From: an uncultured Pseudodesulfovibrio sp.
GTDB taxonomy: Bacteria > Desulfobacterota > Desulfovibrionia > Desulfovibrionales > Desulfovibrionaceae
Assembly (NCBI RefSeq): GCF_963664965.1
Contig: NZ_OY761823.1
Coordinates: forward strand, 2,118,001-2,182,000
Direction of reading: 5' to 3'
DNA length: 64,000 nt
Under the pieces are notes generated by a model that saw only the letters and a list, made by a program, of their open reading frames with translations, was not told the DNA's origin and made no database searches. Below, piece after piece: positions 9,870-18,788 of the stretch. The position numbers and the translations under genes were made by a program. Position 1 is the first letter of the stretch; every line of letters begins with the position of its first letter.

Positions 9870-11576
9870 ATGCTCAAGAACATGAAAATAAGCGCCAAGT
9901 TGTACCTTGGGTTCGGGCTGTTGACCTGTCTGGTTATCGCACTGGGAGGAGCTGGAGGATTTACCCTGCATAGGGTTGTTGAGCGTGTCGGGTGCGTTGA
10001 AGACGCGCATCTCATGTCGACGCGGTTGCTTGAAAGCAGGCGTCAGGAGAAAAATTTCATTATTCGGGGTGACGACCTCTATGTTGAAAGAGTGACAAAG
10101 GCTGTCGCTCAAATCGTTGATTTGTCGAATGGCGTGAAGAAACGTTTTTCGAATACTGTTGATGTTTCGGCTGTGGACGGAATCCGGGCTGCGACGGAAT
10201 CCTACGGGGACGCGTTTACCGCATTGGTTGCGTTGATGCGGCAGCAAAAGGCTATGGTCGAAACGGTCGGTGCAGATGCAGAAGAGCTTGAGAGTCTGGC
10301 CGTCAAGGTAAAGGCGACGGACAAGCAGCTTGTCGCATCAGCGCGAAAAGCCATTGCCTTGTGCGATGCCTTTACCAAGGAACAGAAGACCGTGATGGAT
10401 GCCGAGGTCCGCAGTGCCTACTGGACCATAGGGGGTGCGGTTGGAGTGGCCGTATTGTGCGGCCTGATTGCGGTTTGCACGATTCCCGGGACAATCAGCC
10501 GGTCCATGCAGGCCGGTGTGCAGTTCGCCGGGGCCATGTCGGGTGGTGATTTTTCCAGGGAGCTGGACGTTGAACGAAAGGATGAAATCGGGGCTTTGGC
10601 CCTTGCCTTGAATACGATGACTGTCCGGCTGCGGGAGGTTGTGACAGAGGTGAAAGAGGCAGCCGAAAATACGGCTTCCGGCAGCACTGAGCTGTCCACT
10701 ACTTCCGATCTGTTGTCGCAGGGAGCGACGGAGCAGGCCGCCAGTGTCGAGGAGGTCGCGGCAAGCATGGAGCAAATGACGGCTGGCATCAACAGTAATG
10801 CCGAGAATGCACAGGCCACGGAGAAGCTGGCGCGTGTGGCTGTGGATAACGCGAGAAAGGGTGGAGAAGCCGTGTCTCAGACTGTACTCGCCATGAGGAA
10901 TATAGCTGAAAAGACTTTAATTATTGAAGATATTGCGCGTCAGACGAATCTGCTTGCACTGAACGCCGCCATTGAAGCCGCTCGTGCCGGAGAACACGGA
11001 AGGGGATTTGCCGTGGTTGCGGCTGAAGTGAGAAAGCTGGCTGAGCACAGCAGGCTTGCTGCCGGTGAGATCAGCGAAATATCGGCCTCAAGTGTCGATA
11101 TTGCCGACGAGGCTGGGGAATTGCTGGCTCTCATTGTTCCCGATGTCGAGCAGACGGCTCAGCATGTCGAGGAGATCGCTGCGGCATGTAGTGAACAGAA
11201 CGTCGGTGCCGACCAGATCAGTGCCGCCTTGCGGCAGTTGGATAATGTCGTGCAGCAGAACGCCTCGGCCTCCGAAGAGATGGCTGCGACTTCTCAGGAA
11301 TTGGCGGTGCAGGCCGAACGGCTGCAATCCTCAATGGCGTTTTTCCATATGGGAGTGGAAGAGGAAGTGGAGACCATTCCTCAACAGTCAGCCTCTGCCG
11401 GTATGTGGCAGCCTTTCAATGGGAATGGGAGGGGCACGGTTGTTGTTCACCCTCAGGTGCAACGTGCTGAAATCATGCCGTCATATTGTTCTCCGCTACC
11501 ATTTGATGAAGGGAACGAAGGTGTCGGGCGTGTCGTGACTGACCGGTTTGATCCCTCCGTTCGCGAAGAGTGGTGA
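9870..11576 (+). CDS. methyl-accepting chemotaxis protein
   Basis: Start chosen at the ATG at 9870, preceded by GGGAGAAAATGGA, giving 568 residues. TM1 is near residues 14-36 and TM2 near 185-206, enclosing a mainly helical ~150-residue periplasmic ligand domain. A HAMP segment follows, then a long coiled-coil signalling domain with the invariant hairpin [20 protein letters not shown] and [16 protein letters not shown]. The protein couples an external signal to CheA/CheW. It ends in a ~60-residue tail after the signalling coil without the CheR-docking pentapeptide NWETF. It overlaps no neighbour and is followed after 7 bp by a hybrid kinase. Confidence 0.93.
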   Translation: MLKNMKISAKLYLGFGLLTCLVIALGGAGGFTLHRVVERVGCVEDAHLMSTRLLESRRQEKNFIIRGDDLYVERVTKAVAQIVDLSNGVKKRFSNTVDVSAVDGIRAATESYGDAFTALVALMRQQKAMVETVGADAEELESLAVKVKATDKQLVASARKAIALCDAFTKEQKTVMDAEVRSAYWTIGGAVGVAVLCGLIAVCTIPGTISRSMQAGVQFAGAMSGGDFSRELDVERKDEIGALALALNTMTVRLREVVTEVKEAAENTASGSTELSTTSDLLSQGATEQAASVEEVAASMEQMTAGINSNAENAQATEKLARVAVDNARKGGEAVSQTVLAMRNIAEKTLIIEDIARQTNLLALNAAIEAARAGEHGRGFAVVAAEVRKLAEHSRLAAGEISEISASSVDIADEAGELLALIVPDVEQTAQHVEEIAAACSEQNVGADQISAALRQLDNVVQQNASASEEMAATSQELAVQAERLQSSMAFFHMGVEEEVETIPQQSASAGMWQPFNGNGRGTVVVHPQVQRAEIMPSYCSPLPFDEGNEGVGRVVTDRFDPSVREEW

Positions 11577-11583
11577 GGTGGGC

Positions 11584-13926
11584 ATGACGAAAATGAACAT
11601 GGTTCAAGGTGGAAACAGGATTCGGACGGAAGTGCTGGCGGCAGGATGCAGTCAGCCTCTGTTTCGAATGGTGATGGAGGTTCTTGATGAATTCAGTGTC
11701 AAGGTACACCGGGTGGATGCAGACGAGGCTGTGGATTTGAACGGGTTCTCCTCCGAAACGGTTCTTATTGTAGGTGATATGTTCTCGGAAGCGGCTTCCA
11801 TTGAGTTTGTTCAACACGTTCTTGAACAGGGACTGCGGGCGACGGTCGTTGCCGTATGTCATCGGGGAAATTCTTCTCATGCCGTGGGATTGGAGCGGAT
11901 CGGCGTCTACAACATCATGGAAGACGGGCCGATGATGAAAACGAAGCTGGCGACTGTCATGCGCCGTGTCTTCTGGATGATTGACAATGAAAGAAGACTG
12001 GAATCCGTGACGCGGGCGGTCGAGGGAGCGGAAAGGAATTATAAAAAGCTGTTCAACAAGTCCCCTGTCGGTGTCTTTCTTTCTGATTCATCGGGGCGGC
12101 CTCATTCCGTGAATATCGAAATGGCTCGTCTTCTCGGTGCCTCCTCTCCAGCTGAGGTTTTGCAGGAGTATGCGAACTTTGGGGATCAGCTGTATGTCGT
12201 TCCCGGACGAAGGAGGGAGTTGGTCAAAGCCCTGTCCAGAAAAGGGCAGATTTTCAATTTTGAATTCGAGGCTCGGCATCTGCGCCTCGGGCGGACGTGG
12301 TTTGCCATGAATGCGAGCATTCGGGAGCGGTTGCCGGACGGTTCTTTTCTTATCGACGGCTTTGTTCGGGATATTTCTGAACGTAAAAGGGCTGAAGCGG
12401 CAATACGGTATTCCGAGCGAAAATACAGGCATCTTTTCGATCATGCCGGTGAAGGAATCATGTTGATTGACTCCGATCTGCTGATTGCCGATGTCAATTT
12501 GGCTGCGGTGCAGTTGTTCGGCGTCGGTTCATCCGACGACCTGACTGGTCGAAGTTTCGTTGATTTTCTGTCCCCGGAAGATACATCCCGTTTTCGTGTT
12601 GCGGATGCCGATTCCGGAATAGGTGAGGTGGAACGGCGTGAAATGCGCCTGCTCAGAGCCGACGGTATGGAAATATATGTAGCCGCAACCTTTCGGTATA
12701 ATTCCGATGACAGGTTTTTTCAGGTTATCCTCAGCGATATTACCACCCGGCGAAATCTTGAGAAGACATTGCGTGCCGCAAGGGATTGTGCAGAGTCCGC
12801 AAGCCGGTCCAAATCGGATTTTCTCGCCAATATGAGCCATGAGATCAGGACTCCCCTGAACGGGATCATGGGGATGCTGCAATTGCTGTGGGAAACCCCG
12901 CTCAATGAGGAACAGGCTGACTATGTCGATTCCGCGTTGATGTCATGCGCGAGGCTGACTTCGCTGCTCGGGGATATTATGGATATATCGAAGATCGAGG
13001 CCGGACGAGTTGATCTTGCTCATGAGCCTCTTGATTTGGGTTCCATTCTGGATTCTGTTCGTCATTTGTTCGGTATTGCGGCGCGGCAGGCCGGAATACG
13101 TCTCAAAGTCAGGTGCGAATCACCGTTTCAGGGTGCTTTCGTGGGGGACAGCGTCAAAATACAGCAGATTCTGAATAATCTGGTGGGCAATGCCATCAAA
13201 TTTACTTCGGAAGGCACTGTCGATGTCGAGTTGGGGCTCCTTCGGCACCCGGAAAAGGGGAAGGTCAATTTGCTTATTTCAGTGAGTGACACCGGAATCG
13301 GCATGTGTCCGGCCATGTTTGACCATGTTTTCAAGCCGTTTACGCAGGTTGATAGCAGTTTTACCCGGAAATATCAGGGCGCGGGCCTTGGTCTTTCCAT
13401 TGTCAAAAACCTTGTGCAGCTCATGGGGGGAGCGTTGCAGATCGAGAGTCTGCCGGGGGAAGGTACGTCTGTTCACTGCTGCCTGACCTTGGAGAGAAAA
13501 GAGCCGGCTGTTTTGATGCCTTCCCTTTCTGTCGGAAACGATGACCAGCACAAAAAAGGACGCCGTGTCTTGGTTGTCGAGGATGATTACGTCAATAGGA
13601 CGTTTCTTGTCCGCGTTCTGGAAAAACAGAAGTATCGTGTGCGGGCCGTGGACAATGGTGAATCCGCCTTGAACGAGCTTCGTACCCGTGCGTATGACGC
13701 CGTGCTGATGGATGTTCACATGCCAGTGATGGGGGGCGTTGAAGCGGCAAAGGCGATACGTGCCGGGAAGGCCGGACCGCAGGTTCGGAATATTCCCATA
13801 GTCGCGGTCACCGCCTGTGCCGTGAAAGGAGAACGGGAACGGTTCATCGAAGCCGGGATGAATGATTATCTGCCGAAGCCGGTTGATATGGATTCGCTTT
13901 ACAAGGTGCTTGAGTGCGTGGGGTAG
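11584..13926 (+). CDS. hybrid histidine kinase with two PAS domains and C-terminal receiver
   Basis: I use the ATG at 11584 (GAGGTGGGC upstream; 780 residues) rather than a TTG inside the chemoreceptor gene. An N-terminal ~130-residue region resembles a degenerate receiver. It is followed by two PAS domains (YKKLFNKSPVGVFLSD and YRHLFDHAGEGIMLID), HisKA (NMSHEIRTPLNGIMGML, His419), the ATPase domain (NNLVGNAIKFTSEGT, GAGLGLSIVKNL) and a C-terminal receiver with Asp710 in VLMDVHMPVMGG. No transmembrane helix is seen. Its position just after a chemoreceptor suggests a shared promoter. The receiver ends in YLPKPVDMDSL, the usual Lys motif. Confidence 0.92.
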   Translation: MTKMNMVQGGNRIRTEVLAAGCSQPLFRMVMEVLDEFSVKVHRVDADEAVDLNGFSSETVLIVGDMFSEAASIEFVQHVLEQGLRATVVAVCHRGNSSHAVGLERIGVYNIMEDGPMMKTKLATVMRRVFWMIDNERRLESVTRAVEGAERNYKKLFNKSPVGVFLSDSSGRPHSVNIEMARLLGASSPAEVLQEYANFGDQLYVVPGRRRELVKALSRKGQIFNFEFEARHLRLGRTWFAMNASIRERLPDGSFLIDGFVRDISERKRAEAAIRYSERKYRHLFDHAGEGIMLIDSDLLIADVNLAAVQLFGVGSSDDLTGRSFVDFLSPEDTSRFRVADADSGIGEVERREMRLLRADGMEIYVAATFRYNSDDRFFQVILSDITTRRNLEKTLRAARDCAESASRSKSDFLANMSHEIRTPLNGIMGMLQLLWETPLNEEQADYVDSALMSCARLTSLLGDIMDISKIEAGRVDLAHEPLDLGSILDSVRHLFGIAARQAGIRLKVRCESPFQGAFVGDSVKIQQILNNLVGNAIKFTSEGTVDVELGLLRHPEKGKVNLLISVSDTGIGMCPAMFDHVFKPFTQVDSSFTRKYQGAGLGLSIVKNLVQLMGGALQIESLPGEGTSVHCCLTLERKEPAVLMPSLSVGNDDQHKKGRRVLVVEDDYVNRTFLVRVLEKQKYRVRAVDNGESALNELRTRAYDAVLMDVHMPVMGGVEAAKAIRAGKAGPQVRNIPIVAVTACAVKGERERFIEAGMNDYLPKPVDMDSLYKVLECVG

Positions 13927-13938
13927 TATGAAATTGCA

Positions 13939-13968
13939 GCGCCCCTTGCCGGAGATGACAAGGGGCGC
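13939..13968. terminator. GC-rich hairpin between convergent genes
   Basis: GCGCCCCTTG and CAAGGGGCGC form a 10-bp stem with a 10-nt loop between the hybrid kinase (plus) and the selenoprotein gene (minus). Neither strand has a proper U-run, so termination would be weak or factor dependent. Confidence 0.5.
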
Positions 13969-14001
13969 ATGAGAGGAGGTTTTATAAGAAGGATATGCTG
14001 G

Positions 14002-14295
14002 TTATGCTGTTACCGCAGTCAGCTTTACTTCCTTGTTTTCATTGAACGACAGGTCGAAGGCCTTGCCGTGTTTACTTAAAAAGTCTTCTTCCGCAATGAA
14101 TGGAACTCCGCCCACTTCGATTTGAGCGTCTTCATCCTCATCCGGTTCGTCTATGCCCAGACCGAGCACGATTTTGGCGTGTCAACCGCCGCCGACACTG
14201 TATTCGCGCAGGCGGATACAGCTTTCCTCATCTTCATCTTCCAGCATTGCCCGGAGCTTTTCCAGCATTTCTTCCGGGACAGTTACGGTAAACAT
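14002..14295 (-). CDS. HesB/IscA-like selenoprotein (TGA codon 38 = Sec)
   Basis: Reading from the ATG at 14295 (GGAGAATTGA upstream) gives MFTVTVPEEMLEKLRAMLED, then ...CIRLREYSVGGG, then an in-frame TGA at 14184-14182 (codon 38), then HAKIVLGLGIDEPDEDE... to TAA at 14002: 97 residues. The TGA replaces the conserved Cys of the HesB/IscA Fe-S assembly fold, as known for the HesB-like selenoprotein family (TIGR01911). Right after the TGA the RNA can form GUGCUC/GGGCAU with a GGUCU loop starting 18 nt downstream, fitting a bacterial SECIS. It is the last gene of the GRE operon, so a role in Fe-S handling for the radical-SAM activase is plausible. Gene callers would split it or call it a pseudogene. 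Confidence 0.88.
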
Positions 14296-14384
14296 ATTCA
14301 ATTCTCCGTTTTGTTTCTAGTTAGGCCATGGCAGGTTTCAGTCCGTACCCGGCACCTTCCCCAAGACAATGGTCAATATATGCT

Positions 14385-14951
14385 TTAAAATTGCCGCTCG
14401 GAATTGGCTGTATGCGTCTGTGCATTTCTCTTCGGCAATTCCGTGCTGCAATTCAGTTTCAAGGGCAATTCCTGCTCCTGCTCGGTGTCTTCCTGTATGG
14501 AAGCGGGGTCGAGAAGCAGGTGAGCGCAGATGTTTGCCGCTGATTCCACATAGTCGAGGCATATTCCTTTCGACTCGGAGTTCGGATCACGATCCTTGCT
14601 CAGGATTCGGCAGCAGATACTTCCGTGACGGGCAGAAAAGCGGTCATGCAATTCCTTGGATGCCTTGCGTACCTGTTCATCTTCCACGGGCAGAGGGCCT
14701 TTGCCGAGGATCAGGCTTTGAGCCATGACCGCTCCGGCAAGCGCGCCGCAGACACACCCTGCGTCTCCGATGCCGCCGCAGAATCCCTTGGACAGCGCCA
14801 CGGCCATTTCTTCAGACAAGCCGCCGTCGAATTCCCGGTTGATGACTGTGAGCACCGCTTCGGAACAACACATTGAGCCGTTGCCATACAGCTCTCTGGC
14901 GTCTCGGCCGATTTTTCCGATGAGTTCTTCGGCGTTCTGGAGGGATTCCAT
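14385..14951 (-). CDS. C_GCAxxG_C_C family redox protein
   Basis: A 188-residue protein of the C_GCAxxG_C_C family (TIGR01909; usually ~140 residues), a probable thiol or metal redox protein of unknown function. The conserved cysteines are visible: GSMCCSEAVL near residue 28, GFCGGIGDAGCVCGALAGA near 58-76, SICCRIL near 112 and CLDYVESAANICAHLL near 132-147. The family core ends around residue 150. The last ~40 residues are low-complexity and acidic and do not look like the family; a slippery heptamer and another open frame lie at the stop (see findings). The start has AAGGA six bases before the ATG. It lies between the activase and the selenoprotein gene in the GRE operon. Confidence 0.85.
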   Translation of the reverse strand: MESLQNAEELIGKIGRDARELYGNGSMCCSEAVLTVINREFDGGLSEEMAVALSKGFCGGIGDAGCVCGALAGAVMAQSLILGKGPLPVEDEQVRKASKELHDRFSARHGSICCRILSKDRDPNSESKGICLDYVESAANICAHLLLDPASIQEDTEQEQELPLKLNCSTELPKRNAQTHTANSERQF

Positions 14952-14970
14952 GGTGTGTCCTTTTCTGTTT

Positions 14971-15864
14971 CTAGACGATCACGGTCTTGAGGCCGTGGTC
15001 GGTAAAACGCTGCTTGACGACTTCCAGCTGTTCCGGCGTGTATTCACCGGACATGCGGTATTCCCAACCAAGTGCCGCGTACTTGCTGCGGCCAAAGGCG
15101 TGGCACGGCATGACTTCGATTTCGTCCCGCCCGAATTCTTTGAAAAAGGCAGCCATGGCCGCGATGTTTTCGTCGGAATCGTTCATGTCCGGCATCAGCG
15201 GCATGCGGATGTGCACTTCCTTGCCTGAGGCGAGGGCGGCGCGCATGTTCCGCAGGATGATGGTGTTATCCACACCGGTCAGCTTCTTGTGCTGTTCCGG
15301 GTCCATGTGCTTGCAGTCAAACAGGAACAGGTCGGCCAGCTCGATGGTCTTGTCGAACCGTTCCTCCGGACAGTAACCGCAGGTGTCCACAGTGACATGG
15401 AAGCCTTCGTCTCGAGCGGCCTGAGCCATATCCAGAAAAAATTGTCCGCCTGAGGTGGGTTCGCCACCGCCGAAGGTTACGCCTCCGCCGGAGTTTTCAT
15501 AAAACAGTGCATCCTTACGCACGATTTTCATGACTTCCTCGACGGTCATTTCCTTGCCGGACATTTCGCGTGCTTTGCTCGGACAGACGTCCGCGCATTT
15601 GCCGCAGTCGGTACATTTTTCGATGTCCCAGACAGACTTCCCATTTTGGATGGTCACTGCGTCGTTGGGGCAGACCTCTGTACAGCCACCGCAGCCGGTG
15701 CACAGGTTTTCGAAATACATCATCTGCGGGGTGGTTTTTTGCGATTCCGGATTGCTGCACCACAGACATTTCAGCGGACAGCCTTTCAGAAATACCGTGG
15801 TGCGTAGACCGGGGCCGTCATGTACGGACATGCGCTGTATGTTGTAAATATTTCCCTGACTCAT
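14971..15864 (-). CDS. glycyl-radical enzyme activating protein (radical SAM)
   Basis: A 297-residue radical-SAM activase. The start at 15864 has GCGGAGACTACG upstream. N-terminal MSVHDGPGLRTTVFLKGCPL leads into the CX3CX2C cluster motif CPLKCLWC, then two ferredoxin-type clusters (CTGCGGCTEVCPNDAV and CTDCGKCADVCP) as in activases of the non-PFL GREs. A glycine-rich SAM motif GGGVTFGGGEPT follows. Using SAM and electrons it abstracts hydrogen from the catalytic Gly of the partner, here the GRE encoded immediately upstream. A 13-bp stem-loop in the 119-bp gap probably lowers activase expression relative to the enzyme. Confidence 0.95.
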   Translation of the reverse strand: MSQGNIYNIQRMSVHDGPGLRTTVFLKGCPLKCLWCSNPESQKTTPQMMYFENLCTGCGGCTEVCPNDAVTIQNGKSVWDIEKCTDCGKCADVCPSKAREMSGKEMTVEEVMKIVRKDALFYENSGGGVTFGGGEPTSGGQFFLDMAQAARDEGFHVTVDTCGYCPEERFDKTIELADLFLFDCKHMDPEQHKKLTGVDNTIILRNMRAALASGKEVHIRMPLMPDMNDSDENIAAMAAFFKEFGRDEIEVMPCHAFGRSKYAALGWEYRMSGEYTPEQLEVVKQRFTDHGLKTVIV

Positions 15865-15932
15865 CGTAGTCTCCGCAAGTTGTTGTTTGCTTCTCACAGA
15901 GGGCTGGGGTGTCCTTTGTGGGGAGGGGAGGC

Positions 15933-15965
15933 GCGGGGCGGATTCCTGCAGAGAATCCGCCCCGC
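15933..15965. repeat. strong stem-loop between GRE and activase genes
   Basis: GCGGGGCGGATTC and GAATCCGCCCCGC form a perfect 13-bp stem with a 7-nt loop in the mRNA of both strands. There is no long U-run after it on the minus strand, so it is best read as an mRNA end-protecting or partial-termination element setting the GRE:activase ratio. Confidence 0.7.
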
Positions 15966-15983
15966 TGCTATATGGCTATGCCG

Positions 15984-18434
15984 TTAGGCTGCGTACTCGG
16001 TGCGTTTGATGATCTCGTTCTGCACACCGCAGTCGAGACGGGTGAAGTAGGCACTGAAGCCTGCCACGCGCACGACCAGATCCGGGTAGTTCTCCGGGTG
16101 GGCCTTGGCGTCCTTCAGGGTCTCGGAGCTGACGCAGTTGAACTGGATGTGGGAGCCGCCGAAGTCGCAGTAGCTCTTGATCAGGGAGATCAGGGTGCGT
16201 GCGCCGGTCGGGCCTTCGATTACCTGCGGGTTGACCTTCACGTTGAAGTGGTTGGCGCCGTAACGAACGGTGTCGATGGCTTCCGCGCCGGACTTGATGA
16301 GGGCGGTGATGCCTTCGGTGTCGGTTCCGGGCATTGCGGAAACGGAACCGTCGGTGAGTGCCACGCCTGCCTTGCGGCCGTTGGGCAGTGCGCCCATCAT
16401 GGAGCCGAAGTAGTTGTGGTAGGACAGGGAATAGGCGTCCAGCGGGGTGCGCTGGCCGAAGCAGTCCGGACCCTGTGCGTGGTGGATGGAGTCCACATCG
16501 CGGTAGAAACGCTGCACGAAGGCCTGGATTTCGGGCTCGTCATTGCCGTGCTTGGGAGCCTTGTAGCACATCTCACGGATTTCCTCGTAGCCTTCGAAGT
16601 TTGCCTTGATGGCTTCCAGCAACTGCTCCATGGTGAGCTGCTTGGTGTCGAAGACCAGGTGCTTGATGGCGAGCAGAGAGTTGGCGGCGTCGATACCGGC
16701 GGTCATGATGGGATTGACCTGCGGGTAGCGGGTGCCGCCTGCTTCTTCGCACATGCCCTTTTCAATGCAGCCGTCGTACATGGCGGAGCGGAAGACGCTC
16801 GGTACGACCTGAAGGCGGGCCATCTGGCTGAGGTCGGAGTGGGCACGGGAGATCTTGAACAGGTTATCGAGCTGCTTCTTGGTTGCTTCGTAAAGCTCTT
16901 CAAAGGTCTCGAAGGTGGTCGGATCGCCGGATTCCACGCCGACTTTCTTCTTGGTGACCGGGCACTTGCCGTCGTTGAGCACGAGCTCGACGACCTTGGC
17001 GAGGCAGGGCTGGTCTTCCTGAGTGATGAAGCTGCCCTTGCCGCAGACGCCGGTGGACACGCAGCCGTAGTTGCCGCAGTTGCGGGCGTCTTCAAGGGTG
17101 ATGCCGTCGGGGTACTGAGCAAAGCGGGCAAGCGTGCGCTGGACAACGACGTTGTTGTTGAGGATCTGGGGCTGGCCGGAACCGCCGCGGATGCACTCGA
17201 CAACTTTCTGCATGTAGGATTCCTTCAGCTTCGGATGGTAGAGCAGGGTCAGGGTGGGCTGAATGCTCTTCATCTGAATCTGGGTTTCCAGCATCAGTTC
17301 TTCCAGCTCGGTGGAAGCGTCTTCGCCATTGGCATCCACACCGCCGATGGTCATGGACTGGCCGGTGTGGCCGGACAGGGTCAGGGCGTAGGAGTTGCCC
17401 TGGTATTCACCGAGTTCAAGGTGCCTGATCCACTGGAATTTGAGCAGGGTCAGAACCTGTTCGCGGGTCAGGTTGCCTTCGTCGATGTCCTTCTTGAAGA
17501 AGGGGTACATGTACTGGCCGTAGCGACCCGGGGAGACAGCGCAGGCCATCTGCTCGGTGGCGACGCAGAGATGCAGGAACCAGAAGGACTGGATGGCTTC
17601 ACGGAAGTTGCGGGCCGGATGCTCGGGCACGCGGCGGCAGATTTCAGCGATTTCCAGCAGCTCGGCCTTGGCTTTCGGATCGGATTCTTCGGCGGCAGTC
17701 TGTTCGGCCAGATCGGCGTAGCGATGGGAATGGGCGATGACTGCGTCGAAGGTGATCAGCATGGAGCGGTACAGGTCGATTCTGTCCCTGTCGGCCAGCG
17801 TGGTGGGGCATTCTGCAAGACGTTTCTTGACGTCTTCGATGAGGTGGCGCAGACCCTTGTTCAGAACGAGACCGTAATCGGCGATACCGGAACCGGAGGC
17901 AACGGACACGTTCTCGTAATACATGCCGGCCTTGGCGTACTGCTTCGCGTTGACGCCGTATTTTTCCTTGTACATCTTGTTGTTCTGGTCGACGCAGGTG
18001 CGGCCTTTCCAGAGCTTGTAGGTCTTTTCAAGGAGTTCCTGCGTTTCGGCGGGGATTTTCATCTCGCCGAGAGAGGCCATTTTGGCCATCTGCATTTCTT
18101 CCTTGATCCAGGAAACGTTCCATTCGGGGTAGGCGTAAACGCCTGCGCGGACGCCGGTCAGGGTGCCGACGATGGGGTTGCCATCAAGGAAAATCTTTTT
18201 CTTGGTCAGCACGCGTTCAAAAAGCTTGGCGCGGATGTAGACAACAGGCTCGCCCTGATGCTTTTGGTAAACATCATTCATGAACTCCAGACGTTCGGGG
18301 TCCATGATCTGGGGGGCGGCCATGAGGAAATCCTTGTTTTCCTTGACCCGAGCTTCAGCGGTATCCCAGTTGATGCCGTAGCCCTTGGGGGCGGCATTCA
18401 TTTTTTCTTCATTGACCGTAGGATTAGTCGTCAT
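15984..18434 (-). CDS. glycyl radical enzyme with non-canonical active-site motif, substrate unknown
   Basis: An 816-residue GRE (PFL-like domain plus glycine-radical domain). The radical site is RVAGFSAYF with Gly792. The thiyl Cys is Cys458 in NYGCVSTGVCGKG. The position two after the Cys is Ser460, whereas choline lyase, glycerol/propanediol dehydratase, isethionate lyase, hydroxyproline dehydratase and arylacetate decarboxylases have Glu there. Pyruvate formate-lyase has CCVSP, but the double Cys is absent here. GSGQPQILNNN and LSGHTGQSMTIGGV are general GRE features. AGGAG precedes the ATG and a sigma-54 element lies 84-99 bp upstream. The operon continues with activase, C_GCAxxG protein and HesB-like selenoprotein. 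I cannot name the substrate. Confidence 0.93.
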   Translation of the reverse strand: MTTNPTVNEEKMNAAPKGYGINWDTAEARVKENKDFLMAAPQIMDPERLEFMNDVYQKHQGEPVVYIRAKLFERVLTKKKIFLDGNPIVGTLTGVRAGVYAYPEWNVSWIKEEMQMAKMASLGEMKIPAETQELLEKTYKLWKGRTCVDQNNKMYKEKYGVNAKQYAKAGMYYENVSVASGSGIADYGLVLNKGLRHLIEDVKKRLAECPTTLADRDRIDLYRSMLITFDAVIAHSHRYADLAEQTAAEESDPKAKAELLEIAEICRRVPEHPARNFREAIQSFWFLHLCVATEQMACAVSPGRYGQYMYPFFKKDIDEGNLTREQVLTLLKFQWIRHLELGEYQGNSYALTLSGHTGQSMTIGGVDANGEDASTELEELMLETQIQMKSIQPTLTLLYHPKLKESYMQKVVECIRGGSGQPQILNNNVVVQRTLARFAQYPDGITLEDARNCGNYGCVSTGVCGKGSFITQEDQPCLAKVVELVLNDGKCPVTKKKVGVESGDPTTFETFEELYEATKKQLDNLFKISRAHSDLSQMARLQVVPSVFRSAMYDGCIEKGMCEEAGGTRYPQVNPIMTAGIDAANSLLAIKHLVFDTKQLTMEQLLEAIKANFEGYEEIREMCYKAPKHGNDEPEIQAFVQRFYRDVDSIHHAQGPDCFGQRTPLDAYSLSYHNYFGSMMGALPNGRKAGVALTDGSVSAMPGTDTEGITALIKSGAEAIDTVRYGANHFNVKVNPQVIEGPTGARTLISLIKSYCDFGGSHIQFNCVSSETLKDAKAHPENYPDLVVRVAGFSAYFTRLDCGVQNEIIKRTEYAA

Positions 18435-18788
18435 TTTTATCTCCTGACTTCTTTTGAGAATTATCTTTGGAGTCGATTGAAAGGTTTGAGTTTTGTTCGC
18501 TTGTTCTTTTTGTCACTAGCACAGGGTGTGCCAGAGTGGTTTGTGAAGCAAAACAATGATGTAACTAGTTGTAATGATGAAGATTTATTCTTGGTGGTGC
18601 GGGTTTTGTGAGCCGTGAAAAATTATTTTTTTCGAAAAAATTTTTTCTTTTTCTAAAATTTTCTTTCGAATTGTGCATTGAGTTTTGGCTGCTTTTAAAG
18701 TAAAAGTCCGCCTGTATTCAAATTATCGAGGTTGTGAAATTTGTATTTTAGCAAAGAAAAGTTTTTTGATATCAGCCGGAAGGAAGTA
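18435..18788. other. divergent control region of GRE operon and its activator
   Basis: 354 bp holding the sigma-54 element at 18518-18533. Beyond it, about 40-70 bp upstream of the -24 box, lie a direct repeat of AATGATG (about 20 bp apart) around AACTAGTT, a possible activator site, and a very A/T-rich tract at 18615-18670. The regulator frame extends to a TTG at 18741, but the ATG at 18789 has the better ribosome-binding site. Confidence 0.55.
18518..18533 (-). promoter_or_regulatory. sigma-54 promoter of the GRE operon
   Basis: On the minus strand TGGCACACCCTGTGCT: an exact -24 box TGGCAC, the -12 GC and the required GG-N10-GC spacing. It points at the GRE start at 18434 and lies opposite a gene for a sigma-54 activator. 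Confidence 0.8.

Noticed and set aside
14002-14295. Reading the HesB-like gene as a pseudogene broken by a stop codon
   Set aside because: The TGA is the only interruption, it replaces the family's conserved Cys, conservation continues after it, and a SECIS-like hairpin follows at a proper distance.
15984-18434. Calling the GRE choline trimethylamine-lyase or isethionate sulfite-lyase
   Set aside because: Both need Cys-X-Glu at the active site; this protein has Cys-Val-Ser, and no microcompartment or sulfoacetaldehyde genes are present.
15909-18611. A 900-codon open frame on the plus strand opposite the GRE gene
   Set aside because: It mirrors a GC-rich, strongly conserved gene; its protein is Val/Gly/Asp/His rich in a way typical of antisense frames and has no domain. 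The minus-strand GRE has all family motifs.
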